Notes under the pieces: model-generated
What the model saw: the letters and a program-made list of their open reading frames with translations, nothing else
What the model was told of the DNA's origin: nothing
The model's database searches: none
Assembly: GCA_029257405.1 (NCBI GenBank)
Contig: JARIBO010000055.1
Coordinates: forward strand, 207,491 to 271,490
From: Caryophanales bacterium
GTDB taxonomy: Bacteria > Bacillota > Bacilli > Bacillales > Amphibacillaceae
Length of the DNA: 64,000 nucleotides
Reading direction: 5' to 3'
Position numbers and translations under genes: made by a program
Part shown: positions 26,827 through 39,026 of the stretch, one piece after another
How the letters are laid out: each line of letters opens with the position of its first letter
Position numbering within the stretch: the stretch's first letter is position 1

Positions 26827-27799
26827 TTTTTATAAGTAGTGCAGCAAATGTGATTGCGGCTATTCCTAAACCAATCATTGTATTGGTTTTTTTAGTAAAT
26901 ACTTGTTTAACTAATAAATTAATATTTTGCGGACGTTCCGCCAGTCGCCTCATGAAATAACCATACCAATCTTCACCAAACGGAACGTATGAACAACACG
27001 CGTAACCTTCTTCTCTGAGTGAATAAAGCAAGTCTGAACGAAAACCATAGAGCATTTGAAATTCAAATTTATTTTTTGAAATGTGATTTTTCCGAACAAA
27101 TTCTTTAACGTGATTTATAATATGATGGTCATGCGTACCAATCGAAGTAAATTTACCATTTAATAAATGTAATTCAATTAAATCAATAAAATTTTGATCA
27201 ATTTTTTCTTGGTCTAAAAAAGCAACTTCAGGCGCCTCTTTATAAGCTCCTTTAACAATGCGCAATCTAAAGTCTTGATGTTTTTTTAAATCTTCTTCTG
27301 CTCTAAAAAAATAGGCTTGAATAACTGTTCCTACATTATTATGGTTTTTACTAAGCGTATCTAAAAGATCATAAGATAACTGTAAATGACGATAGCTTTC
27401 CATATCGATATTGATAAAAATATTATATTTATCAGCTTGGCTAACAATTTCTTCAATGTTTCCTAAACAAAAATCATAATCAATATCTAAACCTAATTGA
27501 GAGGGTTTTAGTGATATATGCGCGTCAACTTGGTTTTCATTAATTGCCTTAATCACTTGTAGGATTTGATTTTTAGCTTTTATTGCTTCACTCTTTTCAT
27601 ATACAAATTCACCTAAATGATCCACTGTACAACTAATTCCAGATTCATTTAACTTCTTTATCGTTTCCATCGTTTCTTCAATTGTTACACCTGCAACAAC
27701 ACGATTAGCACCAAAAACAAACCCCCACCGTTTTGCTGCAGAATTTAACATTTTATTTTCAGATAATTGCATAAAGAAATCTTTAACAGGATTATCCAT
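26816..27799 (-). CDS. putB: Proline dehydrogenase with C-terminal hydrophobic tail
   Basis: Monofunctional flavin-dependent proline dehydrogenase, first step of proline to glutamate. The 327-residue TIM-barrel protein has HISLKPSQLGLDID, the NIDMESYRHLQLS block, VIQAYFFRAEEDL, RIVKGAYKE and the FAD-binding C-terminal YVPFGEDWYGYFMRRLAERPQN. After this last motif a hydrophobic stretch, NTMIGLGIAAITFAALLI, and KKRK follow, like a tail anchor. Some related enzymes may share this. It is followed on the minus strand by a terminator and preceded by rocA (26 bp gap). Confidence 0.92.
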   Translation of the reverse strand: MDNPVKDFFMQLSENKMLNSAAKRWGFVFGANRVVAGVTIEETMETIKKLNESGISCTVDHLGEFVYEKSEAIKAKNQILQVIKAINENQVDAHISLKPSQLGLDIDYDFCLGNIEEIVSQADKYNIFINIDMESYRHLQLSYDLLDTLSKNHNNVGTVIQAYFFRAEEDLKKHQDFRLRIVKGAYKEAPEVAFLDQEKIDQNFIDLIELHLLNGKFTSIGTHDHHIINHVKEFVRKNHISKNKFEFQMLYGFRSDLLYSLREEGYACCSYVPFGEDWYGYFMRRLAERPQNINLLVKQVFTKKTNTMIGLGIAAITFAALLIKKRK

Positions 27800-27825
27800 A
27801 ACGCGTCACCCCACATCCTATTTTA

Positions 27826-29379
27826 CTAAAACATTTCTGACGTTGATTTTCCTTGCATATGATGAATTAAATAGTCTGGCCCTCCTGCTTTTGAGTCCGT
27901 TCCTGACATATTAAATCCACCAAAAGGCTGATAACCTACAATTGCTGCCGTACAACCTCTATTAAAATAAAGATTTCCGACATGAAAATCTCTTCGCGCT
28001 TGCTCCAAGTGCTCACGATTATTAGTAATGACTGCACCTGTTAAACCGTAATCTGTATTATTAGCAATTTCAATTGCTTCTTCAAATGATTTCGCTTTTG
28101 CGAGCGCAACAACTGGCCCAAAGATTTCTTCTTGCATAATTCGTGCATCGGGTGCTAAGTCGCCAAAGACAGTAGGTTGAATAAACCAACCATTTGAATC
28201 ATCTCCATCGCCCCCTGCTAAAAGTTCACCTTCTTTTTTACCAATTTCAATGTAACTTGTTATTTTATCATAAGCGGCTTGATCAATAACCGGACCAGTA
28301 AAATATTCATTTGTTGCTGGATCGCCTGCCTTTTTTTCATTCGTTAATTCAACGACACGACTTGCAACTTCATCATAAACTGCTTCATGAATAACTGCGC
28401 GTGAACATGCTGAACATTTTTGTCCTGAAAAACCAAATGCTGAATCAACTATTGATTGAGCAGCTAATTCTAAATCTGCATCCGAATCAACTACGATAGT
28501 GTCTTTTCCACCCATTTCAATAATTGCTCGTTTTAACCATTTCTGCCCCTTATCTTCATGAACGACAGCTGCACGTTCAAAAATACGCGTACCCACCGCC
28601 CGCGACCCTGTAAAGCTCACAAAACGCGTACGGGGATGATCCACTAAGTAATCACCAACTTCACTTCCAGAACCAGGAACATAATTGACAACGCCATTTG
28701 GCATACCTGCTTCTTCTAACACTTCAATAAATTTATGGGCAATAATAGGTGTTGTACTTGCCGGTTTTAATACGACAGTATTTCCAGATACCATTGCCGC
28801 TGAAGTCATCCCTGCCATAATTGCAAATAAGAAATTCCAAGGTGAAATAACAACACCCACTCCTAAAGGAATATAGTCATAACGGTTCGCTTCAATCGGA
28901 CGACTTTCCACATAGGCCCCGTCTTTTAATTCAAGCATTTGTCTTCCATAATACTCTAAAAAATCAATCCCTTCTGCAACATCCCCATCCGCTTCTTTCC
29001 AAGGTTTACCACCTTCTTTAACTAAATGAGCAGTAAATTCGAGTTTACGTCGTCTAATAATCGCTGCAGCTCGGAATAAAACATCCGCACGAAATACAGG
29101 GTCTGACTTCCGCCAAGATTCGAACCTTTCATCTGCTACTTCCATTGCATGTTTTGCATTTTCTTTATTTGCTTTTGAAACTATACCGATTACTTCATTT
29201 GGATTTGCTGGATTAACTGAAATGATTTTCTCTTCAGTTGTTATGCGCTCTCCATTAATAATTAAAGGGTATTCACCACCTAAATTCATTTCGACTTGCT
29301 TAATTGCGTTTTCTAACGCTTCTTTATTTTCTGCTACTGTAAAATCTGTAAACGGTTCATGTTTGTAAGGCACTACCAT
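27826..29379 (-). CDS. rocA: L-glutamate gamma-semialdehyde (P5C) dehydrogenase
   Basis: NAD-dependent aldehyde dehydrogenase that oxidises the P5C made by proline dehydrogenase to glutamate. The 517-residue protein has [13 protein letters not shown], the glycine loop [15 protein letters not shown], the general-base Glu in IIEMGGKD and the nucleophile in [14 protein letters not shown]. The length and the C-terminal [13 protein letters not shown] agree with the RocA/PruA group. ATG 29379 is preferred; a TTG directly before it is also possible, given GGAGG seven bases upstream of that codon. It is the first gene of the operon with putB. Confidence 0.94.
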   Translation of the reverse strand: MVVPYKHEPFTDFTVAENKEALENAIKQVEMNLGGEYPLIINGERITTEEKIISVNPANPNEVIGIVSKANKENAKHAMEVADERFESWRKSDPVFRADVLFRAAAIIRRRKLEFTAHLVKEGGKPWKEADGDVAEGIDFLEYYGRQMLELKDGAYVESRPIEANRYDYIPLGVGVVISPWNFLFAIMAGMTSAAMVSGNTVVLKPASTTPIIAHKFIEVLEEAGMPNGVVNYVPGSGSEVGDYLVDHPRTRFVSFTGSRAVGTRIFERAAVVHEDKGQKWLKRAIIEMGGKDTIVVDSDADLELAAQSIVDSAFGFSGQKCSACSRAVIHEAVYDEVASRVVELTNEKKAGDPATNEYFTGPVIDQAAYDKITSYIEIGKKEGELLAGGDGDDSNGWFIQPTVFGDLAPDARIMQEEIFGPVVALAKAKSFEEAIEIANNTDYGLTGAVITNNREHLEQARRDFHVGNLYFNRGCTAAIVGYQPFGGFNMSGTDSKAGGPDYLIHHMQGKSTSEMF

Positions 29380-29541
29380 CAATAATCATCCTCCTATTTT
29401 TAATTAGCTAAAAAATATGTGTTGAATCTGATTGCTATTTACCTTACGAGCTATTGTTACATCAAACTTTAAAGCGCTATCATTATAAGTATACTATAAA
29501 CGGCTTTAAATAATCTACTCAAGTTAGTAATTAAACTAAAA

Positions 29542-29577
29542 AAAGTAGAATTAACAAATAAATGTTAATTCTACTTT
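29542..29577 (-). terminator. Terminator after camS
   Basis: AAAGTAGAATTAACATT and its complement AATGTTAATTCTACTTT flank a short loop, with a run of T on the minus strand. Confidence 0.87.
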
Positions 29578-29588
29578 AAAGCATTTGA

Positions 29589-30704
29589 TTAGTTAAAAAT
29601 ATGCACATTTAATTCTTTTTCCCCTGCTTCACGGTACAAAAGACTCTCTACTTGATCAACTGACGTTACTTTAATTTCTAACTCGTGGTTTTTAGAAAAT
29701 GTTTTATCTGCTAAACCATAAATGTACTGGGTAAATCCGATGATTTCACTTTTACCTTGAAATTCAATCGGTATATTAATCGATAACGAAGTTAAATTAT
29801 CATCTATATAAAGCCCTTCACCAATCACACCTACATAGTTAGGAAAATATTCTCCTACACCTTTTCCAAAAGTATTTACTTTTTCATAATCATCTACATA
29901 ATCTGTTTTACCTTCTTTAGAAGGGAATAAAACATATTTTTCAGATATTCCTTCCCATTTTCCTAATTTATCAGCACCTTTTTTAACGGTAGTTTGCTGG
30001 ACAAAATTTCCTGGAACTTGAGAAGCAATACTTTGTTCTTGATATAAAGCTATCATAAATGGAATCTCTTTTAATTCTTCTATTTCACGCAATTCTTTTA
30101 CAATATCAGCGGCAATTTCTTCACCTTTTGCTAGTGCTTCTTTTTTACTAATTTTATATTCAAAATAAGGTCCGCCTTCTTCTAATTGATAGCGGTAAAC
30201 AGATTTTAGTGCAATACCAAATGAAGCGCCACTTAGTTTAACATTATCATCTTTTGTTTTTTGTAAGTAATTTTGTTCAAGAATATGTGAAAATATTCTT
30301 GGGTTTTGTTCATGATCCTTTTTACTTTTTAACTTATCTTGATTTGGATTATGTTTTTCAATCACACTATAAATTAAATCACTCGTTAAATATTGTCCTT
30401 CTTCAAAAAAGTAATCGTCTGGATTAAATGATTTAGCAGAGTGACGTCTTAAACCTTCTTCCATCTCATCAATATCAAATCTATTTGCTACTTGATTTGT
30501 TATTGTACCACGCGCTTCATTTGGCTGATAAGGTAGCATGATTTGATACTGGTCATCTGTAACTTTATAATTTGGAATAATTGAAACTTCTTCATCTTCT
30601 TTAATCTCTTCTTCTATTTCTTCAGGTTCTTCTGACTCTCGTGTGGGCGCACAGCTTGTTACAATAAGTAATACGCTTAGTAAAACAATAAATTTTCTCA
30701 GCAC
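29589..30704 (-). CDS. camS: CamS-family sex-pheromone lipoprotein
   Basis: Surface lipoprotein of the CamS family, first known as the source of staphylococcal cAM373-type pheromone peptides through its signal peptide. The roughly 371-residue protein begins LRKFIVLLSVLLIVTSC, with a lipobox whose Cys is near residue 19, followed by an acidic linker rich in Glu. LYQEQSIASQVPGNF and VGVIGEGLYIDDNL are typical later blocks. GTG 30704 is seven bases from GGGAG; TTG 30707 is the alternative. It follows ligA by 4 bp, the conserved order in Bacillales. Confidence 0.9.
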   Translation of the reverse strand: MLRKFIVLLSVLLIVTSCAPTRESEEPEEIEEEIKEDEEVSIIPNYKVTDDQYQIMLPYQPNEARGTITNQVANRFDIDEMEEGLRRHSAKSFNPDDYFFEEGQYLTSDLIYSVIEKHNPNQDKLKSKKDHEQNPRIFSHILEQNYLQKTKDDNVKLSGASFGIALKSVYRYQLEEGGPYFEYKISKKEALAKGEEIAADIVKELREIEELKEIPFMIALYQEQSIASQVPGNFVQQTTVKKGADKLGKWEGISEKYVLFPSKEGKTDYVDDYEKVNTFGKGVGEYFPNYVGVIGEGLYIDDNLTSLSINIPIEFQGKSEIIGFTQYIYGLADKTFSKNHELEIKVTSVDQVESLLYREAGEKELNVHIFN

Positions 30705-30708
30705 CAAA

Positions 30709-32730
<2,022 letters not shown>

Positions 32731-34986
32731 TTATTCTTTCGTAATTGGAGCGAATTTTGCAAGCAATCGTTTAATACCTGTAGGAGCTGGAAAAGCTACG
32801 TCAATTTCCATTGCTTCGTCTTCACCTTGAACGCGCACTACGGTTCCAACACCCCATACTTTATGATTTGCTTTATCGCCTGTCTTCCATGCTTCATTTT
32901 CAGCACCTGTTGTTTTTGCTTTAAGTGCTCTACGTTTTGGAGCTTGTTTCTGTTTAAATCGATTGTCTGGACGTTTATTATACATTTGTTTTTGTTCACC
33001 AAATGAGTTATTCGTATTAAACATTGAACCTATTTCCTCTTCAACAGATTCAATTAACTCTTCAGGAATTTCTTTAATAAACCGGCTCATAGCGTTCATA
33101 TTTGTTCGACCATAAAGCGTGCGCATCTGAGCATGTGTTAAGTATAGTTCTTTTTCTGCTCGTGTAATACCCACATACGCAAGACGTCTTTCTTCTTCCA
33201 TTTCATCATTGTCTATCATCGAGCGACTATGTGGAAATACGTTTTCTTCCATACCAATTAAAAAGACAACTGGAAACTCTAACCCCTTAGCTGAGTGTAA
33301 CGTCATTAACGTTACTTTTTCACTATTATCCGGGTCCTCTTCGTCATCCATCGAATCAATATCAGCGACAAGTGCAAGATCAGTTAAAAAAGCAATCAAT
33401 GATTTATCTTCTTCGGCATTCTTTTCAAACTCTTTTGTTACTGTGATAAACTCTTCTAAGTTTTCGATTCGGCTACTTGCTTCAATTGTATTTTCTTTTT
33501 TCAATGCTTCGATATAACCTGTTTTTTCTAATACTTCGTTAACAATATCTGTTGCTGTTAAGAAGTCTTGTTGTTGATTAAAGTTTTCAATCATTTGTTG
33601 AAAGGCTTCAATTGTGTTTGCCGTACGTTTCGAAATACCTGTAAAATCAACTTCTTTAGCTGCATTATAAAATGAAATATCATGTTCTGTTGCATATGCT
33701 CGTAAACGGTCAACTGATGTAGCCCCGACACCTCGTTTAGGGACATTTACAACACGTTCAAAACTAATATCATCATCTGGATTGGTAATTAAACGTAAAT
33801 AAGATATCATATCTTTAATTTCTTTGCGGTCATAGAACCTTTGACCACCAATCATTTGATAGGTAATATCTGACTTCATAAATGTATCTTCAATTGCTCG
33901 AGATTGAGCGTTTGTCCGGTAAAGAATAGCAATCTCATTTGGTGTATATTTTTTATCACCAATCATATTTTGAATCGTTTCTGTAATGAATAGTGCTTCA
34001 TCACGTTCTGAAGATCCTTGGTAATAATTTATTTTTTTACCATCTAAATTGTCAGTCCATAATTTCTTTTCTAGTCTGCCTTTATTATTTTTAATGACTT
34101 CATTTGCCGCATCTAAGATTGATTTAGTTGAACGGTAATTTTGTTCTAAAAATATTGTGCGGGCGTTTGTATAATCTTTTTCAAATGATAATATATTAGC
34201 AATGTTTGCCCCTCGCCAGCCATAAATCGACTGGTCAGAGTCACCCACAACGCAAATGTTTTTATATTTACTAGCTAATAATTTAACTAAATAATACTGT
34301 GCATGGTTTGTATCTTGATACTCATCGACATGAATATACTGGAACCTATTTTGATAGTAGTCGAGCGTTTCTGGGACACGTTCAAATAAATAAACAGTTT
34401 GCATAATTAAATCATCAAAATCTAACGCTTCATTTTTACTTAGCATTGCTTGATACGCTTCATATATACGAGCAACTTCTTTTTCATGATAGTTATTTGC
34501 CGTTTTTGTGTATTCTTTTGGTGTGATAAGTTCATTTTTCAAATTACTTATTTGCCCAATCATTGCTCTTGGTTCAAAGCTTTTTGGGTCGATATTTAAA
34601 TTTTTCAAAACTTGCTTAATAACCGTTTGCTGATCACTTCCATCTAATATTGTAAAGTTACGGTTATACCCAATTTGTTCAATATCACGCCGTAAAATTC
34701 TCACACACATCGAGTGAAAGGTCGATACCCAAATTTGGTAGCTATTTTGACCAACAAGTGATTCTACACGGTCTTTCATTTCTTTTGCTGCTTTATTTGT
34801 AAATGTAATGGCTAAAATATTGTATGTCGGAACCCGTTTTTCTTCGACTAAATAAGCAATTCGATGTGTTAACACACGTGTTTTTCCACTACCTGCTCCA
34901 GCCATAATAAGTAATGGACCTTCTGTATGTTTCACTGCTTCTTGTTGTTCTTTATTTAATCCTTGTAATAATTCAATCTGACTCAC
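32731..34986 (-). CDS. pcrA: ATP-dependent DNA helicase PcrA
   Basis: Superfamily 1 3'-5' helicase for nucleotide excision repair and rolling-circle replication. About 751 residues with helicase motifs in order: [15 protein letters not shown] (I), [10 protein letters not shown] (Ia), HVDEYQDTN (II), [15 protein letters not shown] (III), LEQNYRST (IV), [18 protein letters not shown] (V) and [19 protein letters not shown] (VI). A C-terminal RNA-polymerase-binding Tudor-like segment follows. GTG 34986, behind GGCGGTG, is preferred over 35019, which would put 11 unusual residues in front and overlap pcrB. Confidence 0.97.
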   Translation of the reverse strand: MSQIELLQGLNKEQQEAVKHTEGPLLIMAGAGSGKTRVLTHRIAYLVEEKRVPTYNILAITFTNKAAKEMKDRVESLVGQNSYQIWVSTFHSMCVRILRRDIEQIGYNRNFTILDGSDQQTVIKQVLKNLNIDPKSFEPRAMIGQISNLKNELITPKEYTKTANNYHEKEVARIYEAYQAMLSKNEALDFDDLIMQTVYLFERVPETLDYYQNRFQYIHVDEYQDTNHAQYYLVKLLASKYKNICVVGDSDQSIYGWRGANIANILSFEKDYTNARTIFLEQNYRSTKSILDAANEVIKNNKGRLEKKLWTDNLDGKKINYYQGSSERDEALFITETIQNMIGDKKYTPNEIAILYRTNAQSRAIEDTFMKSDITYQMIGGQRFYDRKEIKDMISYLRLITNPDDDISFERVVNVPKRGVGATSVDRLRAYATEHDISFYNAAKEVDFTGISKRTANTIEAFQQMIENFNQQQDFLTATDIVNEVLEKTGYIEALKKENTIEASSRIENLEEFITVTKEFEKNAEEDKSLIAFLTDLALVADIDSMDDEEDPDNSEKVTLMTLHSAKGLEFPVVFLIGMEENVFPHSRSMIDNDEMEEERRLAYVGITRAEKELYLTHAQMRTLYGRTNMNAMSRFIKEIPEELIESVEEEIGSMFNTNNSFGEQKQMYNKRPDNRFKQKQAPKRRALKAKTTGAENEAWKTGDKANHKVWGVGTVVRVQGEDEAMEIDVAFPAPTGIKRLLAKFAPITKE

Positions 34987-35008
34987 AATAACACCGCCTA
35001 TATATATT

Positions 35009-35698
35009 TCATTTCTCATTTATTTTAGTTGTTTCGATTGCTTGATCAATATTTTCATATATAACATTGCCGACAATAATCACATCTGCGTATGCACTCA
35101 TTTCTTTTGCTTCGTGCAATGTTTTAATACCCCCACCATAAAAAAGTAATGTTTCTTTTAATTCTGCTTTAACTGCTTTTACGATATCAACATCACCATA
35201 TTTGCCACTATACTCAATATAAAAACTTGGTAATTTAAAGAAATTTTCTGCCATATATGCGTAAGCAACAGCATCTTCAGTTGTTGGTTTTTTACAATTC
35301 GTTTTTTTAAATACTTTAGCATCTTCATTAAAAATACAATAGCCTTCTAAAAAATAGTCAGCATAATCAAGGTATTCTTTATATTCTTTAATGGCATGAT
35401 GATGAATATCCATCATCCACTTTTTATCTTGGCTATTTAAAACAAGCGGAATAAAGTAAAAATCAAATCCTGGAACAATTGCTTTCATTGTGGAAACTTC
35501 CAAAATAACAGGAAGTGATGTATCAGTTAGTCTAAGTAGTAAATCAATCACGTCTGTTGCTTCTATATTATCAGTACCACCGATGATTAAAGCATCTGTT
35601 TGTGACTGTTTAATTTTATTTAAATCGGCATCATTAATTGATTTAGCTGGATCTAACTTAAAAATGTGTTTCCAGCTTTTCATTTTTTCTTTTAACAT
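35009..35698 (-). CDS. pcrB: Heptaprenylglyceryl phosphate synthase PcrB
   Basis: Transfers a heptaprenyl group to glycerol-1-phosphate, an archaeal-type lipid step found in Bacillales. The 229-residue TIM-barrel has [11 protein letters not shown] at the start, [27 protein letters not shown] and [14 protein letters not shown] for phosphate binding. The gene stands before pcrA as in related genomes. An extended -10 element at 35733-35728 lies just upstream. Confidence 0.94.
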   Translation of the reverse strand: MLKEKMKSWKHIFKLDPAKSINDADLNKIKQSQTDALIIGGTDNIEATDVIDLLLRLTDTSLPVILEVSTMKAIVPGFDFYFIPLVLNSQDKKWMMDIHHHAIKEYKEYLDYADYFLEGYCIFNEDAKVFKKTNCKKPTTEDAVAYAYMAENFFKLPSFYIEYSGKYGDVDIVKAVKAELKETLLFYGGGIKTLHEAKEMSAYADVIIVGNVIYENIDQAIETTKINEK

Positions 35699-35727
35699 GA
35701 GTAGCCTCCAAAATTTACACTCATTCT

Positions 35728-35737
35728 ATTATAGCAA
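35728..35737 (-). promoter_or_regulatory. Extended -10 promoter of pcrB-pcrA-ligA-camS
   Basis: The minus strand reads TTTGCTATAATAG about 30 bp before the pcrB start. It has a TGn extension and a perfect TATAAT but no clear -35. The gatC promoter has the same core. Confidence 0.5.
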
Positions 35738-35778
35738 ATAATTGGATGAGTATAGAATGATTTGCTAAACTTTATAAA

Positions 35779-35819
35779 AGAAGCAACCTTATTCTAATAA
35801 TTAGAATAAGGTTGCTTCT
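35779..35819 (-). terminator. Terminator after yerC
   Basis: A perfect 19-bp inverted repeat, AGAAGCAACCTTATTCTAA with its complement, is separated by three bases. On the minus strand a short T run follows. Confidence 0.88.
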
Positions 35820-35826
35820 AACTCGC

Positions 35827-36120
35827 TTATTTATCTTTCATTCTTTCTAAGACAATTTTGTATCCGTCGCTTCCATAATCCAGACATCTTCTAACTCTTG
35901 ATATCGTAGCTGTGGATGCTTTTGTTTCTTTTTCAATTTGACTATATGTATCTCCATCATTCAACATTTTTGCAACTTGTAAACGTTGAGCAAGAGATTG
36001 AATTTCATTCATTGTTGCTAAATCATCAAATAATTGATAAAACTCTTCACGTGTTTTAATTGATAACATCGCATCAAACATTTGATCTAATTGTTGCCCT
36101 CGTAATTTATCTATTTGCAC
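35827..36120 (-). CDS. yerC: YerC/YecD TrpR-like DNA-binding protein
   Basis: A 97-residue helical protein of the TrpR superfamily, with RGQQLDQMFDAMLSIKTREEFYQLFDDL, ATMNEIQSLAQRLQVAKML and the HTH helix ATISRVRRCLDYGSDGY. Start is GTG 36120, with GAGGAGG seven bases upstream. Its regulatory target is not known. It is the last gene of the run yerA-yerB-yerC, which is conserved next to pcrB in Bacillus. Confidence 0.9.
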   Translation of the reverse strand: MQIDKLRGQQLDQMFDAMLSIKTREEFYQLFDDLATMNEIQSLAQRLQVAKMLNDGDTYSQIEKETKASTATISRVRRCLDYGSDGYKIVLERMKDK

Positions 36121-36137
36121 AAAAAAACCTCCTCGTG

Positions 36138-37103
36138 CTATTCATTCGTTATTGTGATTTCATTATTTAATTCATATGTTGTAGGAACAACATTAATCCA
36201 TGTTTGGCCTTTTACAAAACCAATCTCTTTATTATCTTTTACAGGAACGATTCTTCCATCTGAATTTTCCCATTCGACAGTTTGGACTTTGCCTTGTTGA
36301 ATCAAATAACCTTCGCCACCTGCTTCAATATCAATGGCGCGACGACCTTCTGAGTCGATTACTTCATGATCCATTTTAACAATAAATACATTTTCGACTT
36401 CAATCGGTGTCTGATCAGCTAATTCAACAGTTTGTTCATTATCATTATAACGTAGATACGTCTCATTTGTCGCATCATACGCAAATTCAACTAATGAATT
36501 AGAATAATTTATTGAAATTTTTTCTGCAGATTCACCTTCAACCTTATCACCATCATCTAAAAACGTTAAAGGTTTTTGTTTATTTTCAATTTTAAAATCT
36601 TCTTTTTCTGCTTGATCATATACAGCATCTAAAAACACATAAGAATTATGAGGTGCTACACGAAAATCTTCACGTTTAAATAATACTTTATCATCATCAT
36701 GAAAAGCACCGTTAATCGAATCGACGCCACTTTTTTGTAAGAGTTTTTCTACCTTTTTAGCTGAGCCATGATACACATATAAAGCGTCATATCCTTTAGC
36801 AAGTTCAAAATAATATTCTCTGGCACTTCTGACTGGGCCCGCAACTTCTGGAATGTTACTTTGAAATAATGCTAAAAATCGCGTTACATTACCTTCTGAT
36901 AAAATTTCAAATACAATATCAGCATCTGATAAACCCGTTTGCGGTCTTGCATCAGGATGATTATTAACCATCACACCAAGTGTCCGGTTGTTTGCATCAT
37001 CTTCTGACTTTAAACCTGTTAATGGATAAGTTCCATCACCTTTAGAACACCCTACAAGAGCAAATAATAAAACGATAAACATGAGGCCAAGTTTCTTTTT
37101 CAT
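36138..37103 (-). CDS. yerB: YerB DUF3048 lipoprotein
   Basis: A 321-residue predicted lipoprotein. Signal peptide LGLMFIVLLFALVGC has its lipid-modified Cys near residue 19. It is followed by the N-terminal DUF3048 domain, with YPLTGLKSEDD, VMVNNHPDARPQTGLSDADIVFEIL and GPVRSAREYYFELAKGYDALYVYHG. The C-terminal domain carries GKVQTVEWEN and KEIGFVKGQTWINVVP. Structural studies of YerB suggest ligand binding, but the physiological role is unknown. It lies between yerA and yerC. Confidence 0.9.
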   Translation of the reverse strand: MKKKLGLMFIVLLFALVGCSKGDGTYPLTGLKSEDDANNRTLGVMVNNHPDARPQTGLSDADIVFEILSEGNVTRFLALFQSNIPEVAGPVRSAREYYFELAKGYDALYVYHGSAKKVEKLLQKSGVDSINGAFHDDDKVLFKREDFRVAPHNSYVFLDAVYDQAEKEDFKIENKQKPLTFLDDGDKVEGESAEKISINYSNSLVEFAYDATNETYLRYNDNEQTVELADQTPIEVENVFIVKMDHEVIDSEGRRAIDIEAGGEGYLIQQGKVQTVEWENSDGRIVPVKDNKEIGFVKGQTWINVVPTTYELNNEITITNE

Positions 37104-37126
37104 CTCAAATAACTCCTTTTTTAAAT

Positions 37127-38866
37127 TTAACGCATATTAGCTGGTACAAGCGTCACACGCTTTATCACGTCGTAAATACCTTGTTGAGTGATTCTTATAT
37201 AAGGTAAATGTGTAGCTGATAAAAATAATAAATTAAAGACGGGGTTTCCATGTTTATAACCATATTCAATTAATACTTCTTTTAACTCTTTATCTTTTTT
37301 TATTAATGCTTCCATGCCACCAACAAACATTGAACCATTTAGTTCTAATTTTAATTCAAATATAATTTCGCCTTTATTAGCTAATACAATACCACCGCCA
37401 ATTTCTTTTAATCTTACCCATGCGGTTTCTATATCACTTTTATTTTTACCAATAAATATTACGTCACCTGTTGTTGAGTACGAACTAGCAAGCCCGCCTA
37501 ATGAATCTGTAAAGCCGTTAATTACTGAATTTACACGCCATTTACCATAACGGTCGATTAATAATAAAAATGCATCTTCTGTATTTTCTGGAAGGGTGTG
37601 AGCAGTAATATCTGCTCCAACTGCGTAAGGATTCATAATCACATCATTTTTTACTTGAAGACCGATTGGAATTGAAAATTGCAAGTCATCTTCTGAAAGA
37701 TCCCAGTCATATTGAACGGGCTCTACTTTGTACTTAGACCAATCTATTTGCTTGTGAAAAGGTTCAACATAACCATCTCTAACTAGCCACTTACCCTTAG
37801 CTAAAACACTTAGTGGGTTAGGATCTGTTTGGTCATAAAGAATATTAATATTCGCTATTTTTCCTGGAGCAATACTTCCAATTACATCTTCAAGTCCTAA
37901 GTGCTTTGCTCCATTATAGCTCCCCATTCGGTAGGCTTCGATTAACGGGACACCTTGTGTAATCGCAATTTCGATACACATATTAATAAGCCCCTCTTCT
38001 AGAAACTCTGGTGTTGATGCATCAGTTGTAAATGACAAATCATCAAAATGAGTTAAACCTAATCGCTCGAGTTCAACTAATATATTAGGTAAATCTGGAC
38101 GAAGCGATGAATAGCGCAAGCTGACATGATAGCCTTGCTCTAAACGATTAAATACTTCTTCACCTGTAATTGCTTCATGATCTGAACTTACACCAAGTAA
38201 TTTCATTTTAGTTAACGTTTTTTTCGATGCTCCAGGCAAATGACCCTCTACAGGTTTGTTTAGTTTTTTTGTTTTTTGAATCCAATAAAGTAAACGATCA
38301 TCTCCTGCGAGTAATTCTGGCCAAGCTGTAAGTTCGCCTCCTTGGATCACGGATGGGTGTTCTAACCAGTCAAATAAACTTTTTGTATTATATATCATTT
38401 CTTCATCACGTAAAGCCGTTTGGGAGTCATATCTTCCCCACCAATACATAGAGATAGGTAAATTTTGAAAAGCATCTAATAATGATAACGCTTTCTTTTT
38501 ATTCTGTAAATTAAAAATCCCTAAGTTGTCATTAATCAATGTTGTCGTCCCAAATTTTCCAGCATGAAACCCTAACTCTTCAGCATTATATAACTGAAAT
38601 GGATGTGCGTGTGTCTCTACATAACCAGGTACTAAATATTGCCCAAGACAATCAATCACTTCTACACCATCTATATTTTTAGGTAAATCTTCACCTACAT
38701 AAATAATCCGGTCTTGATAAATCCATATATTTGCTTCGATCCATTTTTTAGTAAAGACATTTAAATAAACACCATTTTTTAAAATAATTGTCGGTGCAAG
38801 TTTTTCATCCATAATTGATACATGTTCCCTTAATTCTTTATTTCTCCAATATTGTCCATATTCCAT
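37127..38866 (-). CDS. yerA: YerA adenine-deaminase-like amidohydrolase
   Basis: Amidohydrolase-superfamily protein of 579 residues related to adenine deaminase AdeC. N-terminal composite domain, then the metal motif VETHAHPFQLYN (corresponding to HxH), HLPGASKKT, SSDHEAITGEE and FTTDASTPEFL. ATG 38866 is preferred over TTG 38875 because GGAGAG abuts the TTG. The gene sits directly behind the purine operon, as in B. subtilis, but separate from it by a terminator. Adenine deamination is a family inference and has not been shown for YerA. If active it would feed purine salvage, which matters given the odd pur operon next door. Confidence 0.88.
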   Translation of the reverse strand: MEYGQYWRNKELREHVSIMDEKLAPTIILKNGVYLNVFTKKWIEANIWIYQDRIIYVGEDLPKNIDGVEVIDCLGQYLVPGYVETHAHPFQLYNAEELGFHAGKFGTTTLINDNLGIFNLQNKKKALSLLDAFQNLPISMYWWGRYDSQTALRDEEMIYNTKSLFDWLEHPSVIQGGELTAWPELLAGDDRLLYWIQKTKKLNKPVEGHLPGASKKTLTKMKLLGVSSDHEAITGEEVFNRLEQGYHVSLRYSSLRPDLPNILVELERLGLTHFDDLSFTTDASTPEFLEEGLINMCIEIAITQGVPLIEAYRMGSYNGAKHLGLEDVIGSIAPGKIANINILYDQTDPNPLSVLAKGKWLVRDGYVEPFHKQIDWSKYKVEPVQYDWDLSEDDLQFSIPIGLQVKNDVIMNPYAVGADITAHTLPENTEDAFLLLIDRYGKWRVNSVINGFTDSLGGLASSYSTTGDVIFIGKNKSDIETAWVRLKEIGGGIVLANKGEIIFELKLELNGSMFVGGMEALIKKDKELKEVLIEYGYKHGNPVFNLLFLSATHLPYIRITQQGIYDVIKRVTLVPANMR

Positions 38867-38985
38867 AGTATACAACTCTCCAATAACTTGATATAAGTCT
38901 ATTCTAGCACATATTTACAGTCCATCGCTACGAATATATGATAGATTTGTGAAAACGGTTAAATAATTAAGTTAAAAATAAAAAA

Positions 38986-39019
38986 AGCGTGCATAATCTA
39001 TTTGATTTATGCACACTTT
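38986..39019 (-). terminator. Terminator of the purine operon
   Basis: AGTGTGCATAAATC and GATTATGCACGCT pair on the minus strand, followed by seven T, 8 bp past the purD stop. Confidence 0.87.
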
Positions 39020-39026
39020 CTATAAT

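Noticed and set aside
34987..35019. Upstream start of pcrA at 35019
   Set aside because: It would overlap pcrB and add 11 residues not seen in PcrA. GTG 34986 has the better ribosome binding site.
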